DNA from: DATAQC01 sp039649175
GTDB taxonomy: Bacteria > Actinomycetota > Acidimicrobiia > Acidimicrobiales > AC-14
NCBI GenBank assembly: GCA_039649175.1
Contig: JBBWZS010000020.1
Coordinates: forward strand, 13,384 to 77,383
Reading direction: 5' to 3'
Length of the DNA stretch: 64,000 nucleotides
This document shows positions 51,450 through 59,106 of the stretch, in pieces. Made by a program: the position numbers and the translations under genes. The first letter of the stretch is position 1. Every line of letters starts with the position of its first letter. A model generated the notes under the pieces. The model made no database searches, was not told where the DNA came from, and saw only the letters and a list, made by a program, of their open reading frames with translations.

Positions 51450-52007
51450 ATGACGGTAAAGAGCGGCAGTCACCCCATCGGCCCCGAGAACGGACAGCTG
51501 ACCATCAACACCTATGTCGGGGGCATGGGGGCGAAGATGGGCCACGACCTCGTCCTCGAGGCCAAGCGGTGGAACGGCACCGTCAACCTCGACGCCGACA
51601 ACCCGGGCGCCTCGAGTGTGCAGGTCACCGTGGACGCCGACTCCCTCGAAGTGGTGCAGGCCACCGGAGGCCTCAAGCCTCTCAGCGACAAGGACAAGGC
51701 CGACATCTCCCAGAACCAGGAGAAGACCCTGCAGTACGGCAAGCACCCGCAGATCACCTTCCAGTCGACGGCGGTCTCGGGCAGTGCCCCCAGGCTGTCG
51801 ATGCAGGGCAACCTCACCATCGCCGGCAACACCAAGCCCGTCACCCTCGACGTGAGCGTCGACGACGGCGCCGGTGGCGCCAAGGTCACCGGCGTCACCA
51901 AGCTCCAGCACAGCGACTTCGGCGTGAAGCCCTACTCCAAGATGGGCGCCCTGAAGGTCAAGGACGAGGTCGACATCCAGGTGGTCGTGAACCTCCCCTC
52001 GGCCTGA
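51450..52007 (+). CDS. YceI family protein
   Basis: A 185-residue lipocalin-like YceI domain protein. The opening SGSHPIGPENGQLTINTYVG, GAKMGHDLVLEAKRWNGTVN and LTIAGNTKPVTLDVSVDDG near the end are family features; such proteins bind polyprenoid or other lipids. No signal peptide is present, so it is probably cytosolic, as in many actinobacterial members. ATG 51450; a small GCCCGGC/GCCGGGC hairpin (51398-51417) lies in its leader. A 12 bp hairpin follows the stop. Confidence 0.88.
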   Translation: MTVKSGSHPIGPENGQLTINTYVGGMGAKMGHDLVLEAKRWNGTVNLDADNPGASSVQVTVDADSLEVVQATGGLKPLSDKDKADISQNQEKTLQYGKHPQITFQSTAVSGSAPRLSMQGNLTIAGNTKPVTLDVSVDDGAGGAKVTGVTKLQHSDFGVKPYSKMGALKVKDEVDIQVVVNLPSA

Positions 52008-52027
52008 TCACCGGGCGGATGCGCATG

Positions 52028-52060
52028 CCTGTTCGAGGGTGACGACGCCCCTCGAACAGG
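52028..52060. terminator. Terminator hairpin after the YceI gene
   Basis: A perfect 12 bp stem, CCTGTTCGAGGG at 52028-52039 with its complement at 52049-52060, and a nine-base loop. It begins 21 bases after the YceI stop. Confidence 0.8.
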
Positions 52061-52125
52061 GCCTCCTGGTTTGGGTTGTTGCGGGCCGTCTCTGCCGGTC
52101 ATAGGGAGACGACGGAGGGGGCGAC

Positions 52126-52725
52126 ATGAAGATCGTGCGGGTCGCAGCGATGGTGGCCATGGTGACAAGCCTGGCCGTGCTGATGGGCACGGGCTCGGCG
52201 GGAGCGTGCAGCGCGGTTGCCCCTGGACCCGCCGAGCAGACTCTCTTCGACCAGGCCGACCTGGTGTTCGAGGGCGTGGCCCTGGCCAGCCAGGACCCCA
52301 ACACCACGGCCACCATGATCTCGTCGGCTGACCCCATCACATGGACGTTCTCGGTGGAGCAGGTGGTGAAGGGCACGGCCACCGCCACCCAACAGGTGAC
52401 CACGGTGCGCTCCGAGGCCAGCTGCGGCTTCACCTTCGTGGTCGGTCACCGCTACCGCGTGTACGCCAAGGCCGGCGGCGCCGGCTTCACGACCGGCCTG
52501 TTCTCGGGTACCCGGGAGATCACCGCCCTGAGCACGACGACCACGACCGGGTCGGTCCCGACCACGGTCCCTCCCGATCCGGCTCCCACCACTGCGGTGA
52601 CCGTCGTTGTGGAAAGGCAGCCCCTGGCCCGCACCGGGTCACCCGTCGCACAAGTGGTGGCCGTCGGCCTGGGCCTCGTCGCCCTGGGGTCGCTCCTGGC
52701 CCGGACGCGGCGCCCAATCCCTTGA
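52126..52725 (+). CDS. Secreted protein with LAxTG-type C-terminal sorting signal
   Basis: A 199-residue exported protein. The signal peptide (VAAMVAMVTSLAVLMGTGSA) ends at AGA, directly before a Cys (ACSAVAPG). The mature N-terminal domain, with ADLVFEGVAL, ITWTFSVEQVVKG and SCGFTFVVGHRYRVYAK, has two cysteines and resembles the TIMP/netrin-like fold; this is tentative. After a Thr/Pro-rich stalk the C-terminus is PLARTG followed by a hydrophobic helix (VAQVVAVGLGLVALGSLLA) and Arg residues, the arrangement of a sortase (class E-like) substrate. No sortase gene is in the window. Confidence 0.78.
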   Translation: MKIVRVAAMVAMVTSLAVLMGTGSAGACSAVAPGPAEQTLFDQADLVFEGVALASQDPNTTATMISSADPITWTFSVEQVVKGTATATQQVTTVRSEASCGFTFVVGHRYRVYAKAGGAGFTTGLFSGTREITALSTTTTTGSVPTTVPPDPAPTTAVTVVVERQPLARTGSPVAQVVAVGLGLVALGSLLARTRRPIP

Positions 52726-52757
52726 CCGCGGGGGCCGGCGCCGGGAAGCTGGTGGGG

Positions 52758-53330
52758 ATGGCCCCGAGGATGAGCACGGGCTTCGGCGGCTCCGACGCCA
52801 AGGACGACTTCGACCGGGCCCGGCGGCGCCAGGCCCTGGCCCGGGCCGCCGCCACGGTGTCGGGGCGCACTCGTTCGGACGCCGGTGGGCTCGTTCCCCT
52901 CGCCGAGGTGGAGGCCGCTCTCGGGGGTCGCCTGTCGGAGCGCCATCTGGGCCTGCGCACGGTGCCCATCGACAACGTGATCGGCTCCGTCGACCGCACC
53001 GAGGGCTTCGACCGGCGCTTCCTGCCCACCTCGTCGAAGAGCCGGTCACGCTGGGAGCGCATCGCCCAGGCGGCCCGCCGGGGCGACACGTTGCCCCCCG
53101 TCGAGCTCTACAAGCTGGGCGACGCCTACTTCGTGATCGACGGCCACCACCGGGTGTCGGTGGCCCGGGCCCTCGGACGCCCCGACGTGGATGCCAGGGT
53201 GACCGAGCTCCGCACCCGGACGCCGGCGGAGGGTCTGTCGATCACCGACGTGACGGCGACGGCCCAGCCGCCCCGCCCCCGCCCTCGTCCCCGCCCTCGC
53301 CGTCGCCCTCCACCGACGGGCGGCGGGTGA
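52758..53330 (+). CDS. ParB-like nuclease domain protein
   Basis: A 190-residue protein with a ParB/Sulfiredoxin-type domain. The characteristic block is PPVELYKLGDAYFVIDGHHR, followed by VSVARALGRPDVDARVTEL. The N-terminal region is charged and helical (RARRRQALARAAATVSG). The C-terminus becomes an Arg/Pro repeat (RPRPRPRP-like), produced where the gene overlaps, tail to tail, 89 bases of the convergent ABC ATPase. It is probably not a chromosome partition ParB; the role is unknown. ATG 52758 and 52770 are both possible starts. Confidence 0.8.
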   Translation: MAPRMSTGFGGSDAKDDFDRARRRQALARAAATVSGRTRSDAGGLVPLAEVEAALGGRLSERHLGLRTVPIDNVIGSVDRTEGFDRRFLPTSSKSRSRWERIAQAARRGDTLPPVELYKLGDAYFVIDGHHRVSVARALGRPDVDARVTELRTRTPAEGLSITDVTATAQPPRPRPRPRPRRRPPPTGGG

Positions 53331-54495
53331 GGTTCTCGCCGCTCTCGGCGTCGAAGTAGAGCACCCGCTCGGCGTCGAACCACAACTGGGCCTCGGCACC
53401 ACGCTCCACCTTGCTGGCGGCGTTCAGGCGGGCGACGATCTCGACCGACTGGTCGGAACGGCTCCCGCTGCCGGGGGCGATCTCCCTGCCCACCGATTCC
53501 AGCTCCCCGCCCAGGCCGCCTTGGGCCTCGGTGTTGAAGTGCACGAACAGATCCGAGCCCATCGACTCGACGACGTCGATCTGGGCGGTGAACGTCGGCC
53601 CCTTGTGCCGGTCGCCCTCGGCCACCAGGGCGGCGTCTTCGAAGTGCTCGGGCCGGATGCCGGCCACCAGGGACCGGCTCCCCTTGTCGAGCTTGGCCGC
53701 GACCTCGGCGGGCAGGTCGATCTCGGCCAGGGCCAACCTGGCCTTGCCGCCCTCGACGGTGACGGGCAGGAAGTTCATGGCCGGCGACCCGATGAACCCG
53801 GCGACGAACAGGTTGGCGGGAGAGTCGTAGAGCACGCTCGGCGACGCCACCTGCTGGAGGACGCCCTTGCGCATGACCGCCACCCGGTCGCCGAGGGTCA
53901 TGGCCTCGGTCTGGTCGTGGGTGACATAGACGGTGGTGGCGTTGAGGCGGTGCTGGATCCGGGCCACCTCGGTGCGCATCTGCACCCGCAGCTTGGCGTC
54001 GAGGTTGGACAGGGGCTCGTCGAGGAGGAACACCTTGGGGTCGCGGACGATGGCGCGTCCCATGGCCACCCGCTGGCGCTGACCGCCGGAGAGGTTGGCC
54101 GGCTTGCGATCGAGGTTCTCGGTGAGGTCCAGCGTCTGGGCCGCCTCGTTGACCCGCTTGTCGATCTCGTCCTTGGGCACCTTGGCCAGCTTCAGGGGAA
54201 AGGCCATGTTCTCCCGCACCGTGAGGTGGGGATAGAGGGCGTAGTTCTGGAACACCATGGCGATGTGGCGGTCCTTGGGCGCCTTGGTGTTGACCACCTC
54301 GTCGCCGATGCGCAGCTCGCCGTCGCTGATGTCCTCCAGGCCGGCCAGCATCCGCAGCAGGGTCGACTTCCCGCAGCCCGAGGGCCCCACCAGCACGAGG
54401 AACTCCCCGTCGGCGATGTCGAGGTCGACGTCGTGCACGGCCTCGGTGCCGTCGGGATAGCGCTTGGTGATCCCCTTGAAGGCGATTCCGGCCAT
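53242..54495 (-). CDS. Sugar ABC transporter ATP-binding protein (UgpC/MsmK type)
   Basis: A 417-residue ATPase of the CUT1 (oligosaccharide/glycerol-phosphate) importer class. Walker A is GPSGCGKSTLLRMLAGL, the Q-loop MVFQNYALYPHLTVRENMAF, the signature LSGGQRQRVAMGRAIV, Walker B VFLLDEPLSNLD, with switch His in VYVTHDQTEAMTLGDR. The C-terminal TOBE/OB domain (GIRPEHFEDAAL) normally interacts with regulators. The final 25 residues are Gly/Glu-rich (EGDGEGGDEGGGG) and lie in the overlap with the ParB-like gene. It is the last gene of an SBP-permease-permease-ATPase operon. Confidence 0.93.
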   Translation of the reverse strand: MAGIAFKGITKRYPDGTEAVHDVDLDIADGEFLVLVGPSGCGKSTLLRMLAGLEDISDGELRIGDEVVNTKAPKDRHIAMVFQNYALYPHLTVRENMAFPLKLAKVPKDEIDKRVNEAAQTLDLTENLDRKPANLSGGQRQRVAMGRAIVRDPKVFLLDEPLSNLDAKLRVQMRTEVARIQHRLNATTVYVTHDQTEAMTLGDRVAVMRKGVLQQVASPSVLYDSPANLFVAGFIGSPAMNFLPVTVEGGKARLALAEIDLPAEVAAKLDKGSRSLVAGIRPEHFEDAALVAEGDRHKGPTFTAQIDVVESMGSDLFVHFNTEAQGGLGGELESVGREIAPGSGSRSDQSVEIVARLNAASKVERGAEAQLWFDAERVLYFDAESGENLTRRPSVEGDGEGGDEGGGGAAGPSPSRR

Positions 54496-54535
54496 GGACG
54501 ATGCTCCTTGGGTTGGTCGCGGGCTCGGGCTGGCG

Positions 54536-55369
54536 TCAGCCCTTCACCGCGCCGGCGGTGAGACCGGCAACGATGCGGCGCTGGAACACCAGCACGAGCA
54601 CGATGATGGGCACGGTGACCACCACGGCGGCGGCGGCGATGGCGCCCGTGGGCTGTTCGAACTGGGTGTTGCCGGTGAAGAAGGCGAGGGCGGCGGGCAC
54701 GGTGCGCGCCCGGTCGGTGGACGTGAGGGAGATGGCGAACAGGAAGTCGTTCCAGGCGAAGATGAAGGCGAGGATCCCCGCAGTGACCAGGCCGGGCGCG
54801 GCCAGCGGCAGGATCACCTTGCGGAAGGCCTGGAACGGCGTGGCCCCGTCGACCTGGGCGGCCTGCTCCAGCTCCCAGGGGATCTCCCGGAAGAACGCCG
54901 ACAGGGCCCAGATGGACAGGGGCAGGGTGAAGGTGACGTAGGGGATGATCAGCCCCGGCCACGTGTCGAACAGGTGCAGCGTGCGCCACACGTTGAACAG
55001 CGACCCGATGATCGACACGGGCGGGAACATGGCGATGGCCAGGGCGCACACCAGGATGGCCGTCTTGCCGGGGAAGTCGAGGCGGGCGATGGCGTAGGCG
55101 GCCATGGCGCCCAGGGCCACTCCGATGACGGTGGCGATGAGGGCGATGCCCAGGGAGTTGCGCAGGGCGGACAGGAACGAGTCGTTCTTGAACACCTTGG
55201 AGTAGTTGTCGAGGGTGAGCGACCGGGGCAGGAACTTGCCGTTGCCCAACTCGTCACCGGGCTTGAACGACAGCGAGATGATCCACGCGAACGGGACCAG
55301 GGCGGAGGCGATCACGATGATCGAGCCCACGCTCCAGAGCACCCTCTCGGAGCCGTGCTGGGTCTTCAT
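54536..55369 (-). CDS. Sugar ABC transporter permease (MalG-like)
   Basis: A 277-residue inner permease with about six helices, beginning RVLWSVGSIIVIASALVPFA and WIISLSFKPGDELGNG. The EAA loop is EQAAQVDGATPFQAFRKVIL, and the C-terminal AVVVTVPIIVLVLVFQRRIV followed by GLTAGAVKG is typical of MalG-family permeases. It overlaps the stop of the upstream permease by one base (TGATG) at 55369 and lies 40 bases from the ATPase gene. Confidence 0.92.
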   Translation of the reverse strand: MKTQHGSERVLWSVGSIIVIASALVPFAWIISLSFKPGDELGNGKFLPRSLTLDNYSKVFKNDSFLSALRNSLGIALIATVIGVALGAMAAYAIARLDFPGKTAILVCALAIAMFPPVSIIGSLFNVWRTLHLFDTWPGLIIPYVTFTLPLSIWALSAFFREIPWELEQAAQVDGATPFQAFRKVILPLAAPGLVTAGILAFIFAWNDFLFAISLTSTDRARTVPAALAFFTGNTQFEQPTGAIAAAAVVVTVPIIVLVLVFQRRIVAGLTAGAVKG

Positions 55370-56259
55370 CACTTGTCCCCCTGGCCGATGAGCGAGGTGC
55401 CGAAGCCCTTGACGAAGATCAGGGCGATGACGAGCACGCAGACGAAGATGAGCACCGAGACGGCCGAGCCGATACCCAGGTTGAGGCGGTTGATGAGCTG
55501 GTTGTAGCCGAGGATGGAGACGCTCTCGGTGTCGTTGGCCCCCCGGGTGAGGATGAACACCGAGTCGAAGATGCGGAAGGCGTCGAGGGCCCGGAACAAC
55601 ATGGCGACGAGGATGGCGGGCTTCATCAACGGCAGCGTGATCAGGAAGAAGCGCTGGACGGGCCCGGCGCCGTCCACCCGGGCGGCGTCGTGCAGCTCGT
55701 CGGGGACGAGGGCCAGTCCCGCCAGCAGGAGCAGGGCCATGAACGGCGTCGTCTTCCAGACCTCGGTCATGATGATCACGATCATCGACGGCACCCGGGA
55801 GCCCAGCAGGTCGCTGTTGGCGCCCAGCAGGGGGTTCACGAAGCCGGTGCCCGGTGTGAACGCGTACTTCCAGGCCAGCGACGCGACCACGGTGATGATG
55901 CCGTAGGGGATGAGCACCGACGTGCGCACGGTGCGGCGAACGAACACGGCGCGGTGCAGCACCAGGGCCACGGCCATGCCGATGACCAACTCGATGGCCA
56001 ACGACACCACGGTGATGGTGAGGGTGGTGCTGAGGTCGGCCCACCACACCTTGGAGGTGAGCACGTCGGTGTAGTTGCGCAGGCCGATGAAGGCGTTGTC
56101 GTTCGGGAACCGGAGGTCGGCGCGCTGCAGCGACAGCCAGATGGCGTAGCCGATCGGGTAGGCGGTGACCGCCACCATGGCGATCACCGCGGGGGTGCAC
56201 AACAGCCAGCCCAGCCTGCGCTCGGAGCGGGCCCGCTCGCTGAGCGCCGGTCCACTCAT
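55369..56259 (-). CDS. Sugar ABC transporter permease (MalF-like)
   Basis: A 296-residue permease. It begins with a basic N-terminus and RLGWLLCTPAVIAMVAVTAY, then YPIGYAIWLSLQRADL, both typical of CUT1 permeases. The EAA loop is LHDAARVDGAGPVQRFFLIT, followed by LPLMKPAILVAMLFRALDAF. Six helices are expected. ATG 56259 overlaps the stop of the substrate-binding protein gene (56258-56256) by ATGA, consistent with one operon. Confidence 0.92.
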   Translation of the reverse strand: MSGPALSERARSERRLGWLLCTPAVIAMVAVTAYPIGYAIWLSLQRADLRFPNDNAFIGLRNYTDVLTSKVWWADLSTTLTITVVSLAIELVIGMAVALVLHRAVFVRRTVRTSVLIPYGIITVVASLAWKYAFTPGTGFVNPLLGANSDLLGSRVPSMIVIIMTEVWKTTPFMALLLLAGLALVPDELHDAARVDGAGPVQRFFLITLPLMKPAILVAMLFRALDAFRIFDSVFILTRGANDTESVSILGYNQLINRLNLGIGSAVSVLIFVCVLVIALIFVKGFGTSLIGQGDK

Positions 56260-57530
56260 ATGAGGCCTCCCGACTTCAGCACCTTGCCGAGCTTCGACCG
56301 CAGATCGGACTCCGTCCGCTTGGGATCGATGGCCTTCTCCGGATGGATGGTCTTCTGCACGGCCAGGGAGACGTCGTTGTAGGCGGGGGTGGCCGGGCGC
56401 TGGCTGGCGGCGAGAAGGGTGGAGTGCAGCACGTCGGCCGGGCCCAGCGCGGCGGTGACGGAGGGGTCGCTGTAGAGCGCCTCCTTGGTCGGCGGCAGCC
56501 CTCCCAGGGAGGCGTTGCGCACCTGGCTCTCCGGCGAGGTGAGACATGCAGCGGCGGCGAAGGCCTGGTTGGGATGCTTGGTGAACTTGCCGACGCCCAG
56601 GTTGTAGCCACCGAGGGTCACGTGGGAGGGCTGCCCGGGCACCACGCTCGGCCACGGGGCGATGCCGACCTTGGCCACCAGGTCGGGGGCCTGCTTGTTC
56701 AGGCTGGGCAGGACGGCGGAGTAGTTGACCATGAAGGCGGCCTTGCCGGCTACGAAGGCCGACGTCGACTGGTCTTCCCGGTCATTGGAGAGCGACGGGT
56801 CAGCCGCCGGCGAGGTGGCCAGCTTCTTCATCACCCGCAGGGCGTCGACGCCGGGCGGGCCGAGGGCCACCTTGCCGTCCGGGCTGAGGATCTGGCCACC
56901 GGCGGATGCCACCAGGGAGTTGAACCACACGGTGAGGCCCTCGTAGCGGGCACCCTGGGCCTCGATCTTGCCTTCGGGACCGAGCTTGGCGGCAACATCG
57001 ATCATCTCGTCCCAGGTGGCGGGCGGGTTGGGCACCAGGTCCTTGCGCCAGAACAGCACCTGGGCATTGGTGTTCTGGGGGCTGGCCCACAGGCGGTCCT
57101 CGAACTTCGCCGTCCCCAGGGCGGTGGGCACGGCCCCGTCCTCCACCGTCGCCCGGCGGTCGCCCGTCCACTCCCTGACCCAGCCGGCCTTGGCGAACTC
57201 GGCCGTCCAGATGACGTCCATGCCGATGACGTCGATGCTCGAGTCACCCGCGGCCAGGCGGCGCACGAGTTGCTCGCGCTGGGCGTCGGCGTCGGCAGGA
57301 AGGTCGACGACCTGGATGCGGTAGGCGCCGTTGGCCGCCTTGGTGCACGCCGCGGCATCGTCGGTGTAGGCCGACGAGCCTTGCTTGCCGATGTACCAGT
57401 GCAGGGTGGGCGGTCCCGCCTGGGCTCCCCCGCCGCAACCGGCGACCGTCATGGCGACGAGGACGGCGGCGATCGCCACGCGATGGTGGCGGCGGCCACG
57501 TCCCACCGGGGTCCTCCACCGGACGGCCAC
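56256..57530 (-). CDS. Sugar ABC transporter substrate-binding lipoprotein
   Basis: A 424-residue lipoprotein; the signal ends with lipobox TVAGC (AVLVAMTVAGCGGG). The mature part is a family 1 extracellular solute-binding protein: THE blocks TLHWYIGKQGSSAYTDDAAA, IDVIGMDVIWTAEFAKAGWV, LWASPQNTNAQVLFWRKDLV and FVAGKAAFMVNYSAVLPSL are typical of trehalose/maltose-type binding proteins (compare LpqY). GTG 57530 follows an excellent GGGGAGG five to six bases upstream; a long open extension to 58136 is antisense to the next gene. The sugar specificity is unknown. Confidence 0.92.
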   Translation of the reverse strand: MAVRWRTPVGRGRRHHRVAIAAVLVAMTVAGCGGGAQAGPPTLHWYIGKQGSSAYTDDAAACTKAANGAYRIQVVDLPADADAQREQLVRRLAAGDSSIDVIGMDVIWTAEFAKAGWVREWTGDRRATVEDGAVPTALGTAKFEDRLWASPQNTNAQVLFWRKDLVPNPPATWDEMIDVAAKLGPEGKIEAQGARYEGLTVWFNSLVASAGGQILSPDGKVALGPPGVDALRVMKKLATSPAADPSLSNDREDQSTSAFVAGKAAFMVNYSAVLPSLNKQAPDLVAKVGIAPWPSVVPGQPSHVTLGGYNLGVGKFTKHPNQAFAAAACLTSPESQVRNASLGGLPPTKEALYSDPSVTAALGPADVLHSTLLAASQRPATPAYNDVSLAVQKTIHPEKAIDPKRTESDLRSKLGKVLKSGGLI

Positions 57531-57651
57531 TTCACCTCCCCCGCCCACCGGAGACAGGCCTCGGCGGGCACCCGTCTTGTGCCCAAGTTCACCGAGACGA
57601 AACATCGCGGTGACCGGGACCCGGCGGCGGCGGCGATAGCCTCGATCCCCC

Positions 57652-59019
57652 ATGGCCTCGACGGTTCGGTTCGTGATCATCGGAGGTGGCCCGGCCGGCA
57701 ACCAGGCGGCCACCACGGCCGCCCGCCTCGGCGCCGACGTGACCCTCGTGGAGCGCGACATCGTCGGTGGGGCCGCCCACCTGTGGGACTGCATCCCGTC
57801 CAAGGCCATGATCGCCACCGGGGGCGCCATGTCCTTCGCCCGCCGCTCGGCCGGCATGGGCCTGGCCCGGGCTGAGGCGGCGATCGACTCCGGCGCCCTC
57901 AAGAACCGCATCACCGCCATCGAGGACCACCTGAACCGCTCGGTGGTCGATCTCCTCACCAGCCAGGGCGTCCGCCTGCTGCGGGGCGAGGGACGGCTGG
58001 CCGGTCCCCACCAGGTGGTCGTCGACAACGGCATCGACACCGAGGAGCTCGAGGCCGACGCCATCCTCCTCTGCACCGGGACCCGACCCCGCATCCCCGA
58101 CTGGTGCACGCCCGACGGCGACCGGGTGCTCACCACGCGCCAGGCCTACCCACCGCCCCGGCTGCCCGAGAAGCTGGTGGTCATCGGGTCGGGGGTCACG
58201 GGTGTGGAGTTCGTGCACATGTTCCGTTCCTTCGGCTCGGCGGTGACCCTCATCGTCAGCCGCCAGCAGGTCCTGCCCGGCAAGGACGCCGAGGTGGCCG
58301 CCGCCCTCGAGGACGATTTCCTGCGCCGCGGCGTCGTCCTGCTCAAAGGGGCCAGGGCCACGGCCGTCGACCTCGGCGACGAGGGCCTGATCGTGCGCTG
58401 CGACGACGGGCGGGCGGTCGCCGGAAGCCACGCCCTGCTCGCCATCGGTGCGGTCCCCAACTCCGAAGGCCTGGGCCTGGAGGCCGCCGGGGTCGAGGCC
58501 GACCCCGCCGGTTTCGTCACCATCAACCACCACTGCCAGACCAACGTGGCCCACATCTACGCCGCCGGAGACCTGTCGGGGAAGCTGCCGCTGTCGTCGG
58601 TGGCGGCCATGCAGGGCCGCAAGCTGGCCGAGCACGTGATGGGCCTGCACACCCGCCAGCACCGCCACCTCGACTACGACAAGGCGGCCCAGGCCATCTT
58701 CACCGAGCCCGAGATCGCCGAGGTGGGCATGGCCGAGGCCGAGGGCTTCGCCACCGGGCGCAAGATCCGTGTCACCAAGGTGCCGTTCTCGGCCAACGCC
58801 AAAGCGCTCATCAACGACGACACCCGTGGGTTCGTGAAGATCCTGTCCGACCCCGCCACCGGCGTGGTGCTCGGCGGCTCGATCGTCGGACGCCATGCCG
58901 CCGAGCTGATCTCGATCATCGCCATCGCCGTCAACGCCAACCTCAAGGTGACCGACATCCTCGAGAGCCTGCTGTCGCACCCGACTCTGGCCGAGGCCCT
59001 GGCCGAAGCTGCTGAATAG
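57652..59019 (+). CDS. lpdA: LpdA-like NAD(P)H quinone reductase / flavoprotein disulfide reductase family
   Basis: A 455-residue flavoprotein of the dihydrolipoamide dehydrogenase family. FAD-binding: RFVIIGGGPAGNQAATTAAR; NAD(P)-binding: KLVVIGSGVTGVEFVHMFRS; closing FAD motif: HIYAAGDLSGKLPLSSVAAM. The redox helix reads GGAAHLWDCIPSKAMIATGG: only Cys47 of the CxxxxC pair remains, Ala42 replacing the first. M. tuberculosis LpdA (Rv3303c) has, from memory, the same loss and acts as a quinone reductase, so that assignment is preferred over lipoamide dehydrogenase. It is divergent from the sugar ABC operon and followed by a repeat element. Confidence 0.85.
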   Translation: MASTVRFVIIGGGPAGNQAATTAARLGADVTLVERDIVGGAAHLWDCIPSKAMIATGGAMSFARRSAGMGLARAEAAIDSGALKNRITAIEDHLNRSVVDLLTSQGVRLLRGEGRLAGPHQVVVDNGIDTEELEADAILLCTGTRPRIPDWCTPDGDRVLTTRQAYPPPRLPEKLVVIGSGVTGVEFVHMFRSFGSAVTLIVSRQQVLPGKDAEVAAALEDDFLRRGVVLLKGARATAVDLGDEGLIVRCDDGRAVAGSHALLAIGAVPNSEGLGLEAAGVEADPAGFVTINHHCQTNVAHIYAAGDLSGKLPLSSVAAMQGRKLAEHVMGLHTRQHRHLDYDKAAQAIFTEPEIAEVGMAEAEGFATGRKIRVTKVPFSANAKALINDDTRGFVKILSDPATGVVLGGSIVGRHAAELISIIAIAVNANLKVTDILESLLSHPTLAEALAEAAE

Positions 59020-59021
59020 TC

Positions 59022-59092
59022 GGTGGCGGGCACCCGGTTCCTTCGGAGCTCGCCCGCCACTGCTGGCGGGGGCCCCTGCTCCGGCAGCGCGC
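59022..59092. repeat. Two-hairpin intergenic repeat, copy B
   Basis: An outer stem GTGGCGGGC (59023-59031) pairs with GCCCGCCAC (59052-59060), and a second hairpin CTGCTGG/CCGGCAG flanks GGGGGCCCC. Sequence and layout match copy A at 40318-40390, with compensating differences in the stems (GTGAC/GTCAC in A, GTGGC/GCCAC in B). It starts three bases after the LpdA stop. Confidence 0.75.
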
Positions 59093-59106
59093 GCCCGGCC
59101 GGCTGA

